45,154 nucleotides of DNA, taken from contig JAHDDU010000019.1 in the NCBI GenBank assembly GCA_020629175.1, positions 1 through 45,154 of the forward strand, written 5' to 3'. Below the pieces are notes generated by a model. That model saw only the letters and a program-made list of their open reading frames with translations, searched no databases and was not told the origin of the DNA. A program made the translations under genes and the position numbers. Below, in pieces: positions 7,853 through 17,509 of this stretch (its first letter is position 1; each line of letters starts with the position of its first letter). The stretch is from Flavimaricola sp. Its GTDB lineage: Bacteria; Pseudomonadota; Alphaproteobacteria; Rhodobacterales; Rhodobacteraceae.

Positions 7853-8691
7853 ACCGTTTCGAACCGTCGGGACGCAGCCGGATAAACACCCATCAGCCGC
7901 ACCATGTCTGTGAAATAGTCCAATTCCTCGAGCGCAAGTTGCACCGGGCGATCATCGGGATGGCCCTCAATCTCGGCATAAAACTGAGTGGCTGTGAAGC
8001 TTCCGCCAACCATATAGCTTTCGAGTTTGGTCATGTTCACACCGTTCGTCGCAAATCCGCCCATGGCTTTGTAAAGCGCCGCAGGGATGTTGCGCACGCG
8101 AAAGATGAACGACGTCATCATCGTGCCATCCCCTCGGCGGGCATGGTTTGGCTCCCGCGCCATGACCAGAAAGCGCGTGGTATTGCGATCATGATCCTCG
8201 ATATGCCGCGCAAGAACGTCGAGCCCATAGATGCCTGCGGCCATCTCGGAGGCCAGTGCCGCCCGCGCAGGATCAGCCGCGTCGGCCACCTCACGTGCGG
8301 CGCGGGCGTTGTCAGAGCTGACGACAGGCTTAATTCCGCGTTCACGCAAGAAGCCTGCGACCTGTGGCAGAATAACCTGATGGCCATGCGCCTCGGTCAC
8401 GTCACCGACATCGGCCCCTTTGGGCCCGAGGAGGTTAACGTGCACGCGCACGAAGGCCTCATCAACAATGTGCAACCCGCTTTCCGGCAGCAACTGATGG
8501 ACATCAGCGACGCGCCCGTAGATGGAGTTTTCGACCGCAATCATCCCAAGGTCTGCATCACCGTCGCGAACCGCCTGAATTGAGGCGTCAAACGTGGGGC
8601 AGGGCAACGGGGCAAAATCCGGATAGGTCTCATCACAGGCTTGGTGCCCATAGGCTCCCAACTCCCCTTGGAAAGCAATTTTCTTGGTCAT
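7849..8691 (-). CDS. pheA: Prephenate dehydratase
   Basis: A 280-residue monofunctional prephenate dehydratase, which makes phenylpyruvate for phenylalanine synthesis. The ATG at 8691 (MTKKIAFQGELGAYGHQA) is the family start and has GAGAGG upstream; the open frame extends further 5' but without similarity. The catalytic TTRFLVM motif is present, preceded by the two-lobed periplasmic-binding-like domain. A C-terminal ACT domain (FRVRNIPAALYKAMGGFATN, then KLESYMV) is the usual phenylalanine feedback site. There is no chorismate mutase domain, as is normal in alphaproteobacteria. It is divergent from cycM. Confidence 0.95.
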   Translation of the reverse strand: MTKKIAFQGELGAYGHQACDETYPDFAPLPCPTFDASIQAVRDGDADLGMIAVENSIYGRVADVHQLLPESGLHIVDEAFVRVHVNLLGPKGADVGDVTEAHGHQVILPQVAGFLRERGIKPVVSSDNARAAREVADAADPARAALASEMAAGIYGLDVLARHIEDHDRNTTRFLVMAREPNHARRGDGTMMTSFIFRVRNIPAALYKAMGGFATNGVNMTKLESYMVGGSFTATQFYAEIEGHPDDRPVQLALEELDYFTDMVRLMGVYPAASRRFETV

Positions 8692-8810
8692 ACCGGCCCC
8701 TCTCGTTAAATGTCCGGAAATTTGGGCAATTCGTCGCGCCACTATACCTTGCGCACCGCGCCCGTAACCGGATAGATAGCGCCAAATCCGAGATCAGACT
8801 GGACCGCGAC

Positions 8811-9329
8811 ATGTTCGACACAATGACCCTCACCAAAGCCTTCTCCGGCTTTTGCGCTGCTTTTTTGGTTTTCCTGCTTGGGGGGTTCGCCGCTGAAAAG
8901 ATTTATGGCGAAGGGCATCATAGCGACGACCACCATGCCGCCTATGTCATCGAGATCGAAGATGATGGCGCCGAGGAAGTTGTGGCAGAAGGCCCTCCCT
9001 TCGAAGAGCTGCTTGCAATGGCTGACGTGGATGCCGGTGGCACCCTGTTCCAGCGCAATTGTGCCAGCTGCCACAAAATCGCCGATGGCGAGAATGGCGC
9101 AGGCCCGCATCTTTACAACATCGTTGGGCGTGACGTGGCCTCTGTCGATGGCTTTTCCTACTCGGGCAACCTGATCGCCGTGGTTGATGTCTGGACCGCC
9201 GAGGAATTGAATGCCTTTATCGAGAACCCATCGGGTTATGCACCGCGCACCGCAATGGGCTACGGCGGTATGCGTGACGTTGAGGATCGCGCCAACCTGA
9301 TCGCTTGGCTCGAGGGCGCAGGTGGCTAA
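8811..9329 (+). CDS. cycM: Membrane-anchored cytochrome c552 (CycM type)
   Basis: A 172-residue class I c-type cytochrome from the ATG at 8811 (MFDTMTLTKAFSGF); the open frame extends upstream into pheA but that part is not family-like. An N-terminal hydrophobic segment (about 10-28) serves as an uncleaved anchor, then comes an acidic His-rich linker and the heme site CASCH (C84, C87, H88). The likely sixth ligand is Met149 or Met154 in PRTAMGYGGM. Paracoccus CycM, with a very similar N-terminus as I recall, carries electrons from the bc1 complex to cytochrome aa3 oxidase. A strong terminator follows. Confidence 0.9.
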   Translation: MFDTMTLTKAFSGFCAAFLVFLLGGFAAEKIYGEGHHSDDHHAAYVIEIEDDGAEEVVAEGPPFEELLAMADVDAGGTLFQRNCASCHKIADGENGAGPHLYNIVGRDVASVDGFSYSGNLIAVVDVWTAEELNAFIENPSGYAPRTAMGYGGMRDVEDRANLIAWLEGAGG

Positions 9330-9354
9330 ACAGCTGTCATGAGCGAAAAATCTG

Positions 9355-9386
9355 AACCCCACAGCTTCTTGGCCGTGGGGTTTTTT
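9355..9386 (+). terminator. Intrinsic terminator after cycM
   Basis: AACCCCAC and GTGGGGTT pair around a 12-base loop and are followed by a run of T (9379-9386). It lies 25 bases past the cycM stop and separates cycM from the yej operon. It is the clearest Rho-independent terminator in the window. Confidence 0.9.
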
Positions 9387-9517
9387 GTTGCGCAAACACA
9401 GGACCGAACGCAGCAATCACAATCTGTTCACACAAACTCAACTTGAATGTTACGCAGCGCACCCTTTACGCTCAGCGCAAACGCCACATGTCTAAAGGGA
9501 CGTAAAGGGAGAACGCC

Positions 9518-11446
9518 ATGAAAAATCGACGCGCGAGAGCGATTGCGGCGACACGCAAACAAACCACTAGTTGGCTCCCATGGCTTGCCGGATCCGCGCT
9601 CGCCATCGGTGGCGCGTTGATCGCAAGCGGGGCTTTGGCTCAGGACGACGTGATCATTGAGGATCATGGCTATTCCAATTTCGGTGAGCTGAAGTACGCC
9701 GCTGATTTTGAGCACCTCGACTATGTGAACCCGGATGCGCCCCGTGGCGGCGAGATTTCCATCTCTGGCAATAACACCTTTGACAGTTTCAATCTTTACG
9801 CAACAGTTGGCGTCGCGGCCGCTCTACCAACGATCTACTATGAGACCGTGCTGACATCGACGGCGGATGACGCCTACGGCGTATACTGTTTTCTGTGCAC
9901 GACGATGGAATATCCCGAAAGCCGCGATTGGGTGATTTTCAACATCCGGGATGATGTGACTTTTTCTGACGGCTCGCCGATGACAGCGCATGATGTCGAT
10001 TTCTCCTTCCGGCTGTTCCAGGAGCAAGGTATTTCAGAATACCGCACCGCTGTTGACGGCTACATTGATACGGTCGAAGTCCTTGATGACTACACCATTA
10101 AGTTCACCTTTACGGAGGAAGCGCCGCGTCGGGATGTGCTCGGCTTCGCGGGCGGCACGCCCGTATTCTCTAAGGCCTGGTTTGAGGAAACCGGCGCACG
10201 TCTGGATGAATCGTCCGATGTCCCGTTTCTGGGCTCCAGTCCGTATGTTCTGGAAAGCGTAGACTTTGGCCGACAGATCATCGTCGCGCGCAATCCTGAC
10301 TATTGGGGCTATGACCATCCGATGAATATTGGTCGGAACAATTTCGACCGTATCCGCGTCGAATACTTCGCCGACCGGACAGCTGCCTTCGAGGGCTTCA
10401 AAGCAGGCGAATTCACCTTCCGGTCAGAGAGCTCTTCTCTGATCTGGGCAACTGGCTACGACTTTCCGGCCCTCAATGATGGTTGGGTCGTGAGGGATGA
10501 AATTCCCGACGGCAGTATTGGTCGTGCGCAATCCTTCGTTTTCAATCTTGACCGTGAGAAGTTCGCCGATCCGCGCGTGCGGGAAGCGATCCGACTGATG
10601 TTCAATTTTGAATGGTCGAATGAGACCCTGTTCTACGGCCTCTACGACCGTGTAAATTCCTTCTGGGAGAACTCAGCGCTCGAAGCACGCGGCGTTCCAA
10701 CAGAGGCGGAAATCGCCTTGCTTCAGCCTCTGGTGGATGAAGGTCTGGTTGATGCATCGATCCTGACGGGCGAGCCTGTCATGGCCCCAACCTCCAGCAA
10801 CCGCGCGTTGGACAGGGCGAACCTGCGCCGTGCGTCCGAGTTGTTGGATGAAGCAGGCTGGGTCGTCGGTGATGACGGTCTCCGAGCCAAAGACGGCGAG
10901 GTCCTGAGCGTTGAGTTCCTGGAATACAGCCCCGGCTTTGACCGCATCGTGAACCCATATGTCGAGAACCTGATCCGGCTGGGTATCGACGCCTCCCTTA
11001 ACCGCGTTGACGTTGCGCAATACACCGAGCTGCGACGGACGGGTGATTTTGATATGGTCAACCACGGTTTCCAAATGGGTCTGGAACCCGGCAACAGCCT
11101 TCGCCAATGGTATGGAAGCGAGACAGCGGATGACAGCTCCCGCAACCTGATGCGGCTCCGCTCCGAAGCTGTTGACCGCTTGCTCCCCGCAGTCATCGAG
11201 GCCCGTGAGCTTGAGGATCTGACAACCGCGACACATGCTCTGGATCGCGTGTTGCGCGCCGAAGGGTTCTGGGTGCAGCAGTGGTTTAAAGCTGTCGATA
11301 CGATCGCCTATTATGATATGTACCGATATCCCGAGGGGCTCGCTTCTGCCAACATGCCAAATCTCAGTGGGTCCGGCGTTCTCGACTTCTGGTGGTACGA
11401 CGCCGAGGCCGGGGCTGCGCTCGAAGAGGCGGGTGCGTTTCGGTAA
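9518..11446 (+). CDS. yejA: Peptide/microcin ABC transporter substrate-binding protein YejA
   Basis: A 642-residue family 5 extracellular solute-binding protein. A positively charged N-region (MKNRRARAIAATRK) is followed by a hydrophobic stretch and a probable signal peptidase site after SGALA (residue 41), so the mature protein is periplasmic. The body has HGYSNFGELKYAADF and the family 5 segment (WVIFNIRDDVTFSDGSPMTAHDV). An RBS (AAAGGGAG) lies just before the ATG, after a strong terminator, so the operon has its own promoter between 9387 and 9517. In enterobacteria YejABEF imports peptides, including the antibiotic microcin C; the substrate here is inferred only to be peptide-like. Confidence 0.92.
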   Translation: MKNRRARAIAATRKQTTSWLPWLAGSALAIGGALIASGALAQDDVIIEDHGYSNFGELKYAADFEHLDYVNPDAPRGGEISISGNNTFDSFNLYATVGVAAALPTIYYETVLTSTADDAYGVYCFLCTTMEYPESRDWVIFNIRDDVTFSDGSPMTAHDVDFSFRLFQEQGISEYRTAVDGYIDTVEVLDDYTIKFTFTEEAPRRDVLGFAGGTPVFSKAWFEETGARLDESSDVPFLGSSPYVLESVDFGRQIIVARNPDYWGYDHPMNIGRNNFDRIRVEYFADRTAAFEGFKAGEFTFRSESSSLIWATGYDFPALNDGWVVRDEIPDGSIGRAQSFVFNLDREKFADPRVREAIRLMFNFEWSNETLFYGLYDRVNSFWENSALEARGVPTEAEIALLQPLVDEGLVDASILTGEPVMAPTSSNRALDRANLRRASELLDEAGWVVGDDGLRAKDGEVLSVEFLEYSPGFDRIVNPYVENLIRLGIDASLNRVDVAQYTELRRTGDFDMVNHGFQMGLEPGNSLRQWYGSETADDSSRNLMRLRSEAVDRLLPAVIEARELEDLTTATHALDRVLRAEGFWVQQWFKAVDTIAYYDMYRYPEGLASANMPNLSGSGVLDFWWYDAEAGAALEEAGAFR

Positions 11447-11477
11447 TGACTAACCGTCTTGTGACACTGACCCTCAC

Positions 11478-11497
11478 CTGCGCCGAGAGCGGCGCAG
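11478..11497 (+). promoter_or_regulatory. Hairpin in the yejA-yejB gap
   Basis: CTGCGCC and GGCGCAG form a perfect 7-bp stem around GAGAGC in the 87-base gap after yejA. No T-run follows. Hairpins in this place of ABC transporter operons often protect the binding-protein mRNA or attenuate read-through, giving more binding protein than permease. That role is inferred. Confidence 0.5.
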
Positions 11498-11533
11498 GGC
11501 AGCGCTTCTCAGCCGCAAAGGCTGACGGCTGAT

Positions 11534-12607
11534 ATGGGCGCCTATATCCTCAGACGGTTGCTTTTGGTTGTCCCAACGTTGTTGGGGATCATGATCGTCA
11601 ACTTCACCCTGATCCAGTTTGTCCCTGGCGGCCCGATTGAGCAAATTATCGCCCGCCTTGAAGGCAGCGCTGACGGGATTGAGGCGCTCACAGGCACCGG
11701 GGGTGAGATCACAGGTGTCGAGGAAAGCAGTTACCCCGGTGCGCAAGGCCTGCCGCCGGGGTTCATCGAAGAACTTGAACGCGAATTCGGTTTCGATAAA
11801 CCGCCGCTCGAAAGATTCCTCACCATGATGTGGAAGTTCGTGCGCTTTGACTTTGGCGAAAGCTGGTTCCGATCCATCAGCGTGGTCGACCTGGTGCTGG
11901 AAAAGATGCCGGTCTCGATCACTTTGGGGCTTTGGTCTGTCCTCATATCCTACAGCATTTCGATCCCGCTGGGGATCAAGAAGGCCGTCCGCGACGGGAC
12001 GCCGTTTGATACCTGGACGTCAGGCTTTATCATCGTGGCCTACGCAATCCCCGGCTTTCTCTTTGCGATCCTTTTGATCGTCCTGTTCGCGGGCGGATCG
12101 TATTACCAGATATTCCCGCTCCGAGGGCTGACGTCCAGTGATTGGGACCAGCTCAGTTGGTTCGGCAAGATCACCGACTACCTTTGGCATATCATTCTCC
12201 CGGTGACAGCGCTCACAATCTCGGGCTTTGCGACGCTCACCCTGCTCACCAAGAACAGCTTTCTGGACGAGATCAAAAAGCAATATGTCATCACCGCGCG
12301 CGCCAAAGGCCTGAGTGAAAACCGGGTTCTCTACGGCCATGTGTTCCGCAACGCGATGCTGATCGTGATTTCGGGGTTTCCCGCGCTGTTCGTCAGCGTG
12401 TTCTTTGGCGGATCGCTGATCATCGAATGGCTCTTCTCGCTGGACGGGCTAGGGCGGCTGGGTTTCGAATCCGTGGTGAACCGTGACTATCCGGTGGTCT
12501 TTGGCACTCTGTTTGCCTTCTCGCTCATGGGGCTGATAATTGGGATCATCACCGACATCACCTATGTCTTCATCGATCCCCGCATTGATTTTGAGAGGAG
12601 AGGCTAA
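11534..12607 (+). CDS. yejB: Peptide ABC transporter permease YejB
   Basis: A 357-residue inner-membrane permease of the DppB/OppB family. It begins [20 protein letters not shown], the usual first membrane helix followed by [15 protein letters not shown] periplasmic loop of about 100 residues follows, then the core helices. The cytoplasmic EAA-type coupling motif is visible as [20 protein letters not shown], which contacts the ATPase. The stop TAA overlaps the yejE ATG by one base (TAATG), showing translational coupling. Confidence 0.95.
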   Translation: MGAYILRRLLLVVPTLLGIMIVNFTLIQFVPGGPIEQIIARLEGSADGIEALTGTGGEITGVEESSYPGAQGLPPGFIEELEREFGFDKPPLERFLTMMWKFVRFDFGESWFRSISVVDLVLEKMPVSITLGLWSVLISYSISIPLGIKKAVRDGTPFDTWTSGFIIVAYAIPGFLFAILLIVLFAGGSYYQIFPLRGLTSSDWDQLSWFGKITDYLWHIILPVTALTISGFATLTLLTKNSFLDEIKKQYVITARAKGLSENRVLYGHVFRNAMLIVISGFPALFVSVFFGGSLIIEWLFSLDGLGRLGFESVVNRDYPVVFGTLFAFSLMGLIIGIITDITYVFIDPRIDFERRG

Positions 12608-13770
12608 TGTCCATGACCTCTCCCGCAAAACCAGTCGCAACTGCACCGCCACAGACCCGCCACTGGCTCTCGCCGCTGAATCAGCGGCGGCTTGCGAACT
12701 TCCGCAAGAACCGTCGGGCCGTATGGTCGCTGTGGATTTTCACGATCCTCTTTGTGATCTCGCTGTTTGCCGAGTTCGTCGCCAACAACAAACCGATCCT
12801 CGTGAACTACCGGGGCGAGTTGCGGATGCCGATCTTCAGCTTTTACTCCGAGCGGGACTTCGGAGGCGACTTCGCAACAGAGGCCATTTACTCGGACGCA
12901 GAAGTGGAATGCCTGATCGTCACCGGTGGTCTGGTTGAGTGTTTTGACATGCCCGACGAGTTGATCGCGACGGTCGAGGCAGGCGAGACTGTCGAGATTG
13001 ACGGGTTTGAGGCGGGTTGGACCATTTGGCCCATCATCCCCTACCACTATCGCACAACCGTTGACATCACAGGCCGTGCGCCGTCTGCGCCATCTGCTCA
13101 GAACTGGCTCGGCACGGATGACACCAAACGCGATGTGGTGGCGCGCGTAATCTACGGCTTCCGGCTTTCGGTCTTCTTTGCGCTGATTGTGACGGTGGCG
13201 TCCTCGGCGATCGGCATCATGGCGGGCGCTGTGCAAGGCTACTTTGGCGGCTGGGTCGACCTGATCTTTCAACGGATCATCGAGATTTGGACAGGCACGC
13301 CTGCGCTCTATGTGATGATCATTCTATTTGCGATATTGGGACGCAGCTTCTGGCTCATTGTGTTCCTCACAGTGTTGTTCGGCTGGACCACTTTGGTGGG
13401 TCTGGTGCGTGCCGAGTTTTTGCGGGCACGGAACTTTGAATATGTCCGAGCCGCGCGCGCCCTCGGCGTCAGCGACAGCCGGATCATGTTCCGCCACATG
13501 CTGCCAAATGCAATGGTGGCAACGGTCACGTTCCTGCCGTTCCTTGTCACCGGGGCCATCGGCGGCCTCGCGACGCTCGACTTTTTGGGCTACGGCCTTC
13601 CGTCCGGCGCGCCGTCCCTGGGCGAGCTGACGTTGCAGGCCAAGCGCAACCTGCAGGCGCCGTGGCTCGGCTTCACAGCCTTCTTTGTCTTTGCGATTAT
13701 GTTGTCCTTGCTCGTGTTCATTTTTGAAGGCGTCCGCGACGCATTCGATCCGCGAAAGACCTTTTCATGA
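12607..13770 (+). CDS. yejE: Peptide ABC transporter permease YejE
   Basis: A 387-residue permease of the DppC/OppC family. The N-terminal LSPLNQRRLANFRKNRRAVWSLWIF and the YSERDFGG motif are as in E. coli YejE. The coupling motif is RAARALGVSDSRIMFRHMLPN. Compared with the E. coli protein as I remember it, the periplasmic segment before the second membrane helix carries an extra stretch of about 30 residues around ECLIVTGGLVECFDM with two cysteines. A second in-frame ATG at 12613 is an alternative start. The end overlaps yejF by ATGA. Confidence 0.95.
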   Translation: MSMTSPAKPVATAPPQTRHWLSPLNQRRLANFRKNRRAVWSLWIFTILFVISLFAEFVANNKPILVNYRGELRMPIFSFYSERDFGGDFATEAIYSDAEVECLIVTGGLVECFDMPDELIATVEAGETVEIDGFEAGWTIWPIIPYHYRTTVDITGRAPSAPSAQNWLGTDDTKRDVVARVIYGFRLSVFFALIVTVASSAIGIMAGAVQGYFGGWVDLIFQRIIEIWTGTPALYVMIILFAILGRSFWLIVFLTVLFGWTTLVGLVRAEFLRARNFEYVRAARALGVSDSRIMFRHMLPNAMVATVTFLPFLVTGAIGGLATLDFLGYGLPSGAPSLGELTLQAKRNLQAPWLGFTAFFVFAIMLSLLVFIFEGVRDAFDPRKTFS

Positions 13771-15365
13771 GCAACGCCGTCCTGAACGTCAAAGACCTGC
13801 ATGTTCGGTTCCGGCAAAGTGGGAGCGAGACCCACGCGGTGCGCGGTGTCTCCTTCACGGTTGAGCGGGGGGAGACAATCGCCCTCGTGGGCGAAAGTGG
13901 TTCGGGGAAATCCGTTTCCGCCCTCTCAGCCGTCAGGCTGCTGGGTGAGACGGCGCATCTTGAAGGCAGCATCCGCTACGAAGGCCGCGAAATGCTCACC
14001 GCGACCGAGGCCGAGCTTCGGCAAGTGCGCGGCAACGACATCAGCTTTATCTTTCAAGAGCCGATGACATCGCTCAATCCGCTCCACACGTTGGAAAAGC
14101 AACTGGCCGAGAGCATTGAGTTACACCAAGGTTTGACCGGGACTGCCGTGCGCGCGCGGATCATTGAGCTGCTGGAGCGCGTGGGCATCCGCGATGCCGA
14201 GAGCCGCCTTGGGGCCTATCCGCACCAGCTTTCGGGTGGACAGAGGCAGCGCGTGATGATCGCCATGGCGCTGGCCAACGGCCCCGATCTGTTGATTGCA
14301 GACGAGCCGACAACCGCGCTTGACGTGACCATCCAGGCGCAAATCCTCGATCTGCTCGAGGATCTAAAACAGCGCGAGAAAATGTCGATGCTGTTCATCA
14401 CCCACGACCTCACGATCGTGCGCAAGATTGCAGACCGCGTCTTTGTAATGAAGGACGGGGAAGTGGTCGAAAGTGGCTTCACATCGGACATTTTTGCCAA
14501 CCCCCAGCATCCTTACACGCGCATGCTGCTTGAGGCCGAATCCGTCGGTGTCCCGGAGCCGGTTCCAACCACAGCCGAGACCATCGCCGAAACCGAAGAT
14601 GTCCGGATATGGTTCCCCATCCAGCGGGGTCTGCTGAAACGGACGGTTGGGCACATCAAGGCAGTCAACGCCGCAACCCTGCAGGTGCGGGCAGGGGAGA
14701 CTGTCGGTGTTGTTGGTGAAAGCGGCTCGGGCAAGACCACGCTCGCGCTGGCCATCATGCGGTTGCAACGCTCCGAGGGCCGGATTGCCTTTATGGGCAA
14801 ACGTCTTGATGACTTGTCTGAGCGCCAAATGCGGCCGCTCCGGTCTGATATGCAGATCGTGTTTCAGGATCCTTACGGTTCGCTCTCTCCCAGGATGACG
14901 GTGGCCCAGATCATCGCAGAAGGGCTTGGCGTGCATGGCGTGGAGCCGGGCCGCGACAAACGCCAGATGGTGGCCGAGATCATGGTCGAGGTCGGCCTTG
15001 ATCCGGCGACAATGGACCGCTACCCGCATGAGTTTTCGGGAGGGCAGCGTCAGCGGATTGCCATCGCCCGCGCATTGATCCTCCGGCCCCGCTTGATCGT
15101 GCTGGACGAGCCGACCTCCGCGCTTGATATGACAGTGCAGGTTCAAATCGTCGATCTGCTGCGCGAGCTGCAATCAAAGTATGGGCTGGCCTATATCTTT
15201 ATCAGCCATGACCTGAAGGTCGTGCGTGCGCTCAGCCACAAAGTTATGGTGATGAAGCAGGGCGATGTGGTCGAGGCCGGCGATGCCGCGGACATCTTTG
15301 ACAATCCGCAGACGGACTACACCAAGGCTCTGATGAAAGCGGCGTTCGAAGGGGTCGCTGTCTAG
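13767..15365 (+). CDS. yejF: Peptide ABC transporter ATP-binding protein YejF (two fused ATPase domains)
   Basis: A 532-residue fusion of two ABC ATPase domains, as in E. coli YejF. The first domain has Walker A GESGSGKS, signature LSGGQRQR and Walker [13 protein letters not shown]; the second has [16 protein letters not shown] and [12 protein letters not shown]. Each H-loop is visible (FITHDL, FISHDL), so both sites look catalytically complete. It powers import through YejB/YejE. The stop is interlocked with the convergent dacF stop (shared CTAG at 15362-15365), leaving no room for a terminator between the genes. Confidence 0.96.
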   Translation: MSNAVLNVKDLHVRFRQSGSETHAVRGVSFTVERGETIALVGESGSGKSVSALSAVRLLGETAHLEGSIRYEGREMLTATEAELRQVRGNDISFIFQEPMTSLNPLHTLEKQLAESIELHQGLTGTAVRARIIELLERVGIRDAESRLGAYPHQLSGGQRQRVMIAMALANGPDLLIADEPTTALDVTIQAQILDLLEDLKQREKMSMLFITHDLTIVRKIADRVFVMKDGEVVESGFTSDIFANPQHPYTRMLLEAESVGVPEPVPTTAETIAETEDVRIWFPIQRGLLKRTVGHIKAVNAATLQVRAGETVGVVGESGSGKTTLALAIMRLQRSEGRIAFMGKRLDDLSERQMRPLRSDMQIVFQDPYGSLSPRMTVAQIIAEGLGVHGVEPGRDKRQMVAEIMVEVGLDPATMDRYPHEFSGGQRQRIAIARALILRPRLIVLDEPTSALDMTVQVQIVDLLRELQSKYGLAYIFISHDLKVVRALSHKVMVMKQGDVVEAGDAADIFDNPQTDYTKALMKAAFEGVAV

Positions 15366-16798
15366 TTGGTTCCCAGCATAAAGCAGGTCACGCCCCGTGC
15401 CTGCAACCGGCGGCAGGCAAGGTCCGCGCCTTCGCGGGTCAGCCCCATGAAATTCGCGTCATAGCCACCTGACCGCTGCAAAATGCGGCGCACGGACCCG
15501 TCGAGCGCTGTGGCTTCAGCCAGTCCCACTTGGATAAGGATACGCTCTGCAGCATTGCGCGACGGGTAGCGCCCGATGTTGACACCCCAAAGGCGGCCAC
15601 CAGAGGTCGACAGGCGCGTCACAACTTCGGGCTCTGCAGCAGGAATTTCAGCGGCCGGCGTGATGGCGGCAGAGGTCATGATGATCTCGGCGGGGCGCGC
15701 CGCTGGCCGGGTGTCGGCCACAACGGCCGCAACCTGTTGAGCCGCATTTCCAACCTCGGCCTCCTCAGCCGGCACAATTCCCAGCGCGATGGACAGCGCA
15801 TCGGCAACCGCGTCGCTGCCCGCGGCCACAAGCTCAGGTTCGGCTGTGCGGCGGGCCAGCGGCCTGATACTCGTCAAAACCTGACCCGTCACACGGACCG
15901 TGCGCCCCGCAGGTGCGCTTGATCCGCTTCCCGCATTATATTGAGGCATCGCTGGGCGCTGCAGATTGGCGGTGCTCGGTGCGCGGGCGAACCCCATATC
16001 CAAAAGCTCTGCCACACGTGCATTGCGCGCTGCGGTCGACGTCCCGCCAAACATGGTGGCAACGATCCGCTCCTGACCACGACGGGCAGAGGCTACAAGG
16101 TTAAAGCCGGCAGCTCGCGTGTAGCCGGTCTTGATCCCATCTGCGCCCTCATAGGCGTTCAGGAACCGGCGGTTGGTATTGCTGACCTGAGCGATACCCG
16201 CATCAGCGGTCCTGCGGGAAAAAAGGTTATAGTACTGCGGGTAGTCATAAATCATGTGCCGACCCAACGTCGTCATGTCCCGCGCGGTCGACATATGCCC
16301 GTCCTCGGTTAGCCCGTGCATATTGATGAACGTCGTGTTCGTCATGCCCATCGCGGCTGCTGTCGCGTTCATGCGGCGGGCAAAGGCCTCTTCGCTGCCA
16401 GAGATTGCAATGCCAATTGCGGTTGCAGCATCATTGGCAGATTTGATCGCGGCGGCGCGGATCAAATAGCGCAGACGGATCGTCTGGCCGGCCCGTAGTC
16501 CCAGCCGTGAGGGCGGCTCATTCGCCGCGGCCCGCGTGATCTCTACCTCAGTGTCGAGGCTGATCTCACCGCGTTGGACAGCTTGAAACGCAATGTAGAG
16601 CGTCATCATCTTGGTCAGGGACGCCGGATGCAACCTTGTATCCGCATTGCGCGAATGCAGCACTTCGCCAGTGCGGGCATCTACCACCATGGCGGCATAG
16701 GGTGCTGCTTTGGAGTGCGTGGCGGCCATCAGACCGGAAAATATAACAAACGCCATAATGAGCCCAAAGCGGGCCGCAGCGCCGAAACGGAAGACCAT
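15362..16798 (-). CDS. dacF: D-alanyl-D-alanine carboxypeptidase with C-terminal SPOR domain
   Basis: A 478-residue class C-type low-molecular-mass penicillin-binding protein (peptidase S11). A signal peptide (MVFRFGAAARFGLIMAFVIF to about HSKAA) directs export. The active site motifs are all present: SLTK (60-63), SAN (120-122) and KTG (223-225). It trims the terminal D-Ala of peptidoglycan stem peptides. An Ala/Pro-rich linker precedes a C-terminal SPOR domain (about 397-478), which binds denuded glycan at division sites in relatives. SPOR-tailed S11 enzymes are common in alphaproteobacteria. AGAGG lies upstream of the ATG. The symbol is by family, not by proven orthology. Confidence 0.9.
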   Translation of the reverse strand: MVFRFGAAARFGLIMAFVIFSGLMAATHSKAAPYAAMVVDARTGEVLHSRNADTRLHPASLTKMMTLYIAFQAVQRGEISLDTEVEITRAAANEPPSRLGLRAGQTIRLRYLIRAAAIKSANDAATAIGIAISGSEEAFARRMNATAAAMGMTNTTFINMHGLTEDGHMSTARDMTTLGRHMIYDYPQYYNLFSRRTADAGIAQVSNTNRRFLNAYEGADGIKTGYTRAAGFNLVASARRGQERIVATMFGGTSTAARNARVAELLDMGFARAPSTANLQRPAMPQYNAGSGSSAPAGRTVRVTGQVLTSIRPLARRTAEPELVAAGSDAVADALSIALGIVPAEEAEVGNAAQQVAAVVADTRPAARPAEIIMTSAAITPAAEIPAAEPEVVTRLSTSGGRLWGVNIGRYPSRNAAERILIQVGLAEATALDGSVRRILQRSGGYDANFMGLTREGADLACRRLQARGVTCFMLGTN

Positions 16799-17135
16799 TC
16801 GGGTTGCCTCTTATAAAACTGCCTCACAGCCGGGGTTTGTCCCCGTGCCTTTGATTGCTTCTTCGGTAACATGGGACAGCGTTTCCGCAAACACCCCAAT
16901 TAGAACTCATTTGAGCCACTATTGATTGTGGGCAACCTAGATGTGGTGCCGCTGTTGGGCTAACCCGCAAGATGGTGCAATGTGGCAGAAATGAGGCGAC
17001 GAATCGGTTTGCCAAGGGGAGGTGTTTCGTCGCGGAGCGTATCGGATGCCTTGATCCGGGGTTTCCATACAGTCCCACTGTCTTATATAAACGACTACCG
17101 AACAGTCCCTATCGCGGCGGCTGACGCAGATTCGT
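16799..17135. other. Intergenic region between divergent dacF and clpS
   Basis: A 337-base stretch with no convincing gene. It must hold the promoters for dacF (minus) and clpS (plus). An AT-rich TTATATAAA at 17083-17091 could be the clpS -10 region, but no -35 with good spacing could be assigned. Short open frames here overlap the start of clpS or lack an RBS and similarity. Confidence 0.6.
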
Positions 17136-17489
17136 ATGGAACAGGTTTTGATGCAAAGCGACATCACATTGATGGCCAGCCGGGATGACGATGACACCGA
17201 TTTCGGGGTCAAGGTTGAGACCCGCCCCAAAACCAAACGTCCGCCACTCTACAAGGTTTTGATCCTGAACGACGATTACACGCCAATGGAATTTGTCGTC
17301 CATGTGCTTGAGCGGTTTTTTGGCCTTAGCCATGCCCAAGCGTTTGAGATCATGCTGACGGTCCACAAAAAGGGTGTGGCTGTCGTCGGCGTCTTTAGCC
17401 ATGAAATTGCCGAGACCAAGGTGGCCTTGGTGATGGATTTTGCGCAGCGCCACCAGCACCCCCTTCAGTGCACCATGGAAAAGGAATAG
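17136..17489 (+). CDS. clpS: ATP-dependent Clp protease adaptor ClpS
   Basis: A 117-residue ClpS, which binds ClpA and delivers N-degron substrates to ClpAP. The variable N-terminal tail needed for ClpA engagement precedes the core, which starts at [20 protein letters not shown]. The N-degron pocket residues Asn-Asp-Asp, the gatekeeper Met in TPMEF and the His of TVHKKG are present, and the family ending EIAETK is intact. The start could be ATG 17136 or a later in-frame Met (17151 or 17172), since the tail is not conserved. clpA is not adjacent. An RsmC-like gene follows after 20 bases. Confidence 0.95.
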   Translation: MEQVLMQSDITLMASRDDDDTDFGVKVETRPKTKRPPLYKVLILNDDYTPMEFVVHVLERFFGLSHAQAFEIMLTVHKKGVAVVGVFSHEIAETKVALVMDFAQRHQHPLQCTMEKE

Positions 17490-17509
17490 GCGCCCGCGCC
17501 TGACCGACA

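Noticed and set aside
8742-9416. A 224-codon frame antisense to cycM
   Set aside because: cycM has a clear CxxCH site and terminator; the antisense frame runs through the terminator and shows no domain.
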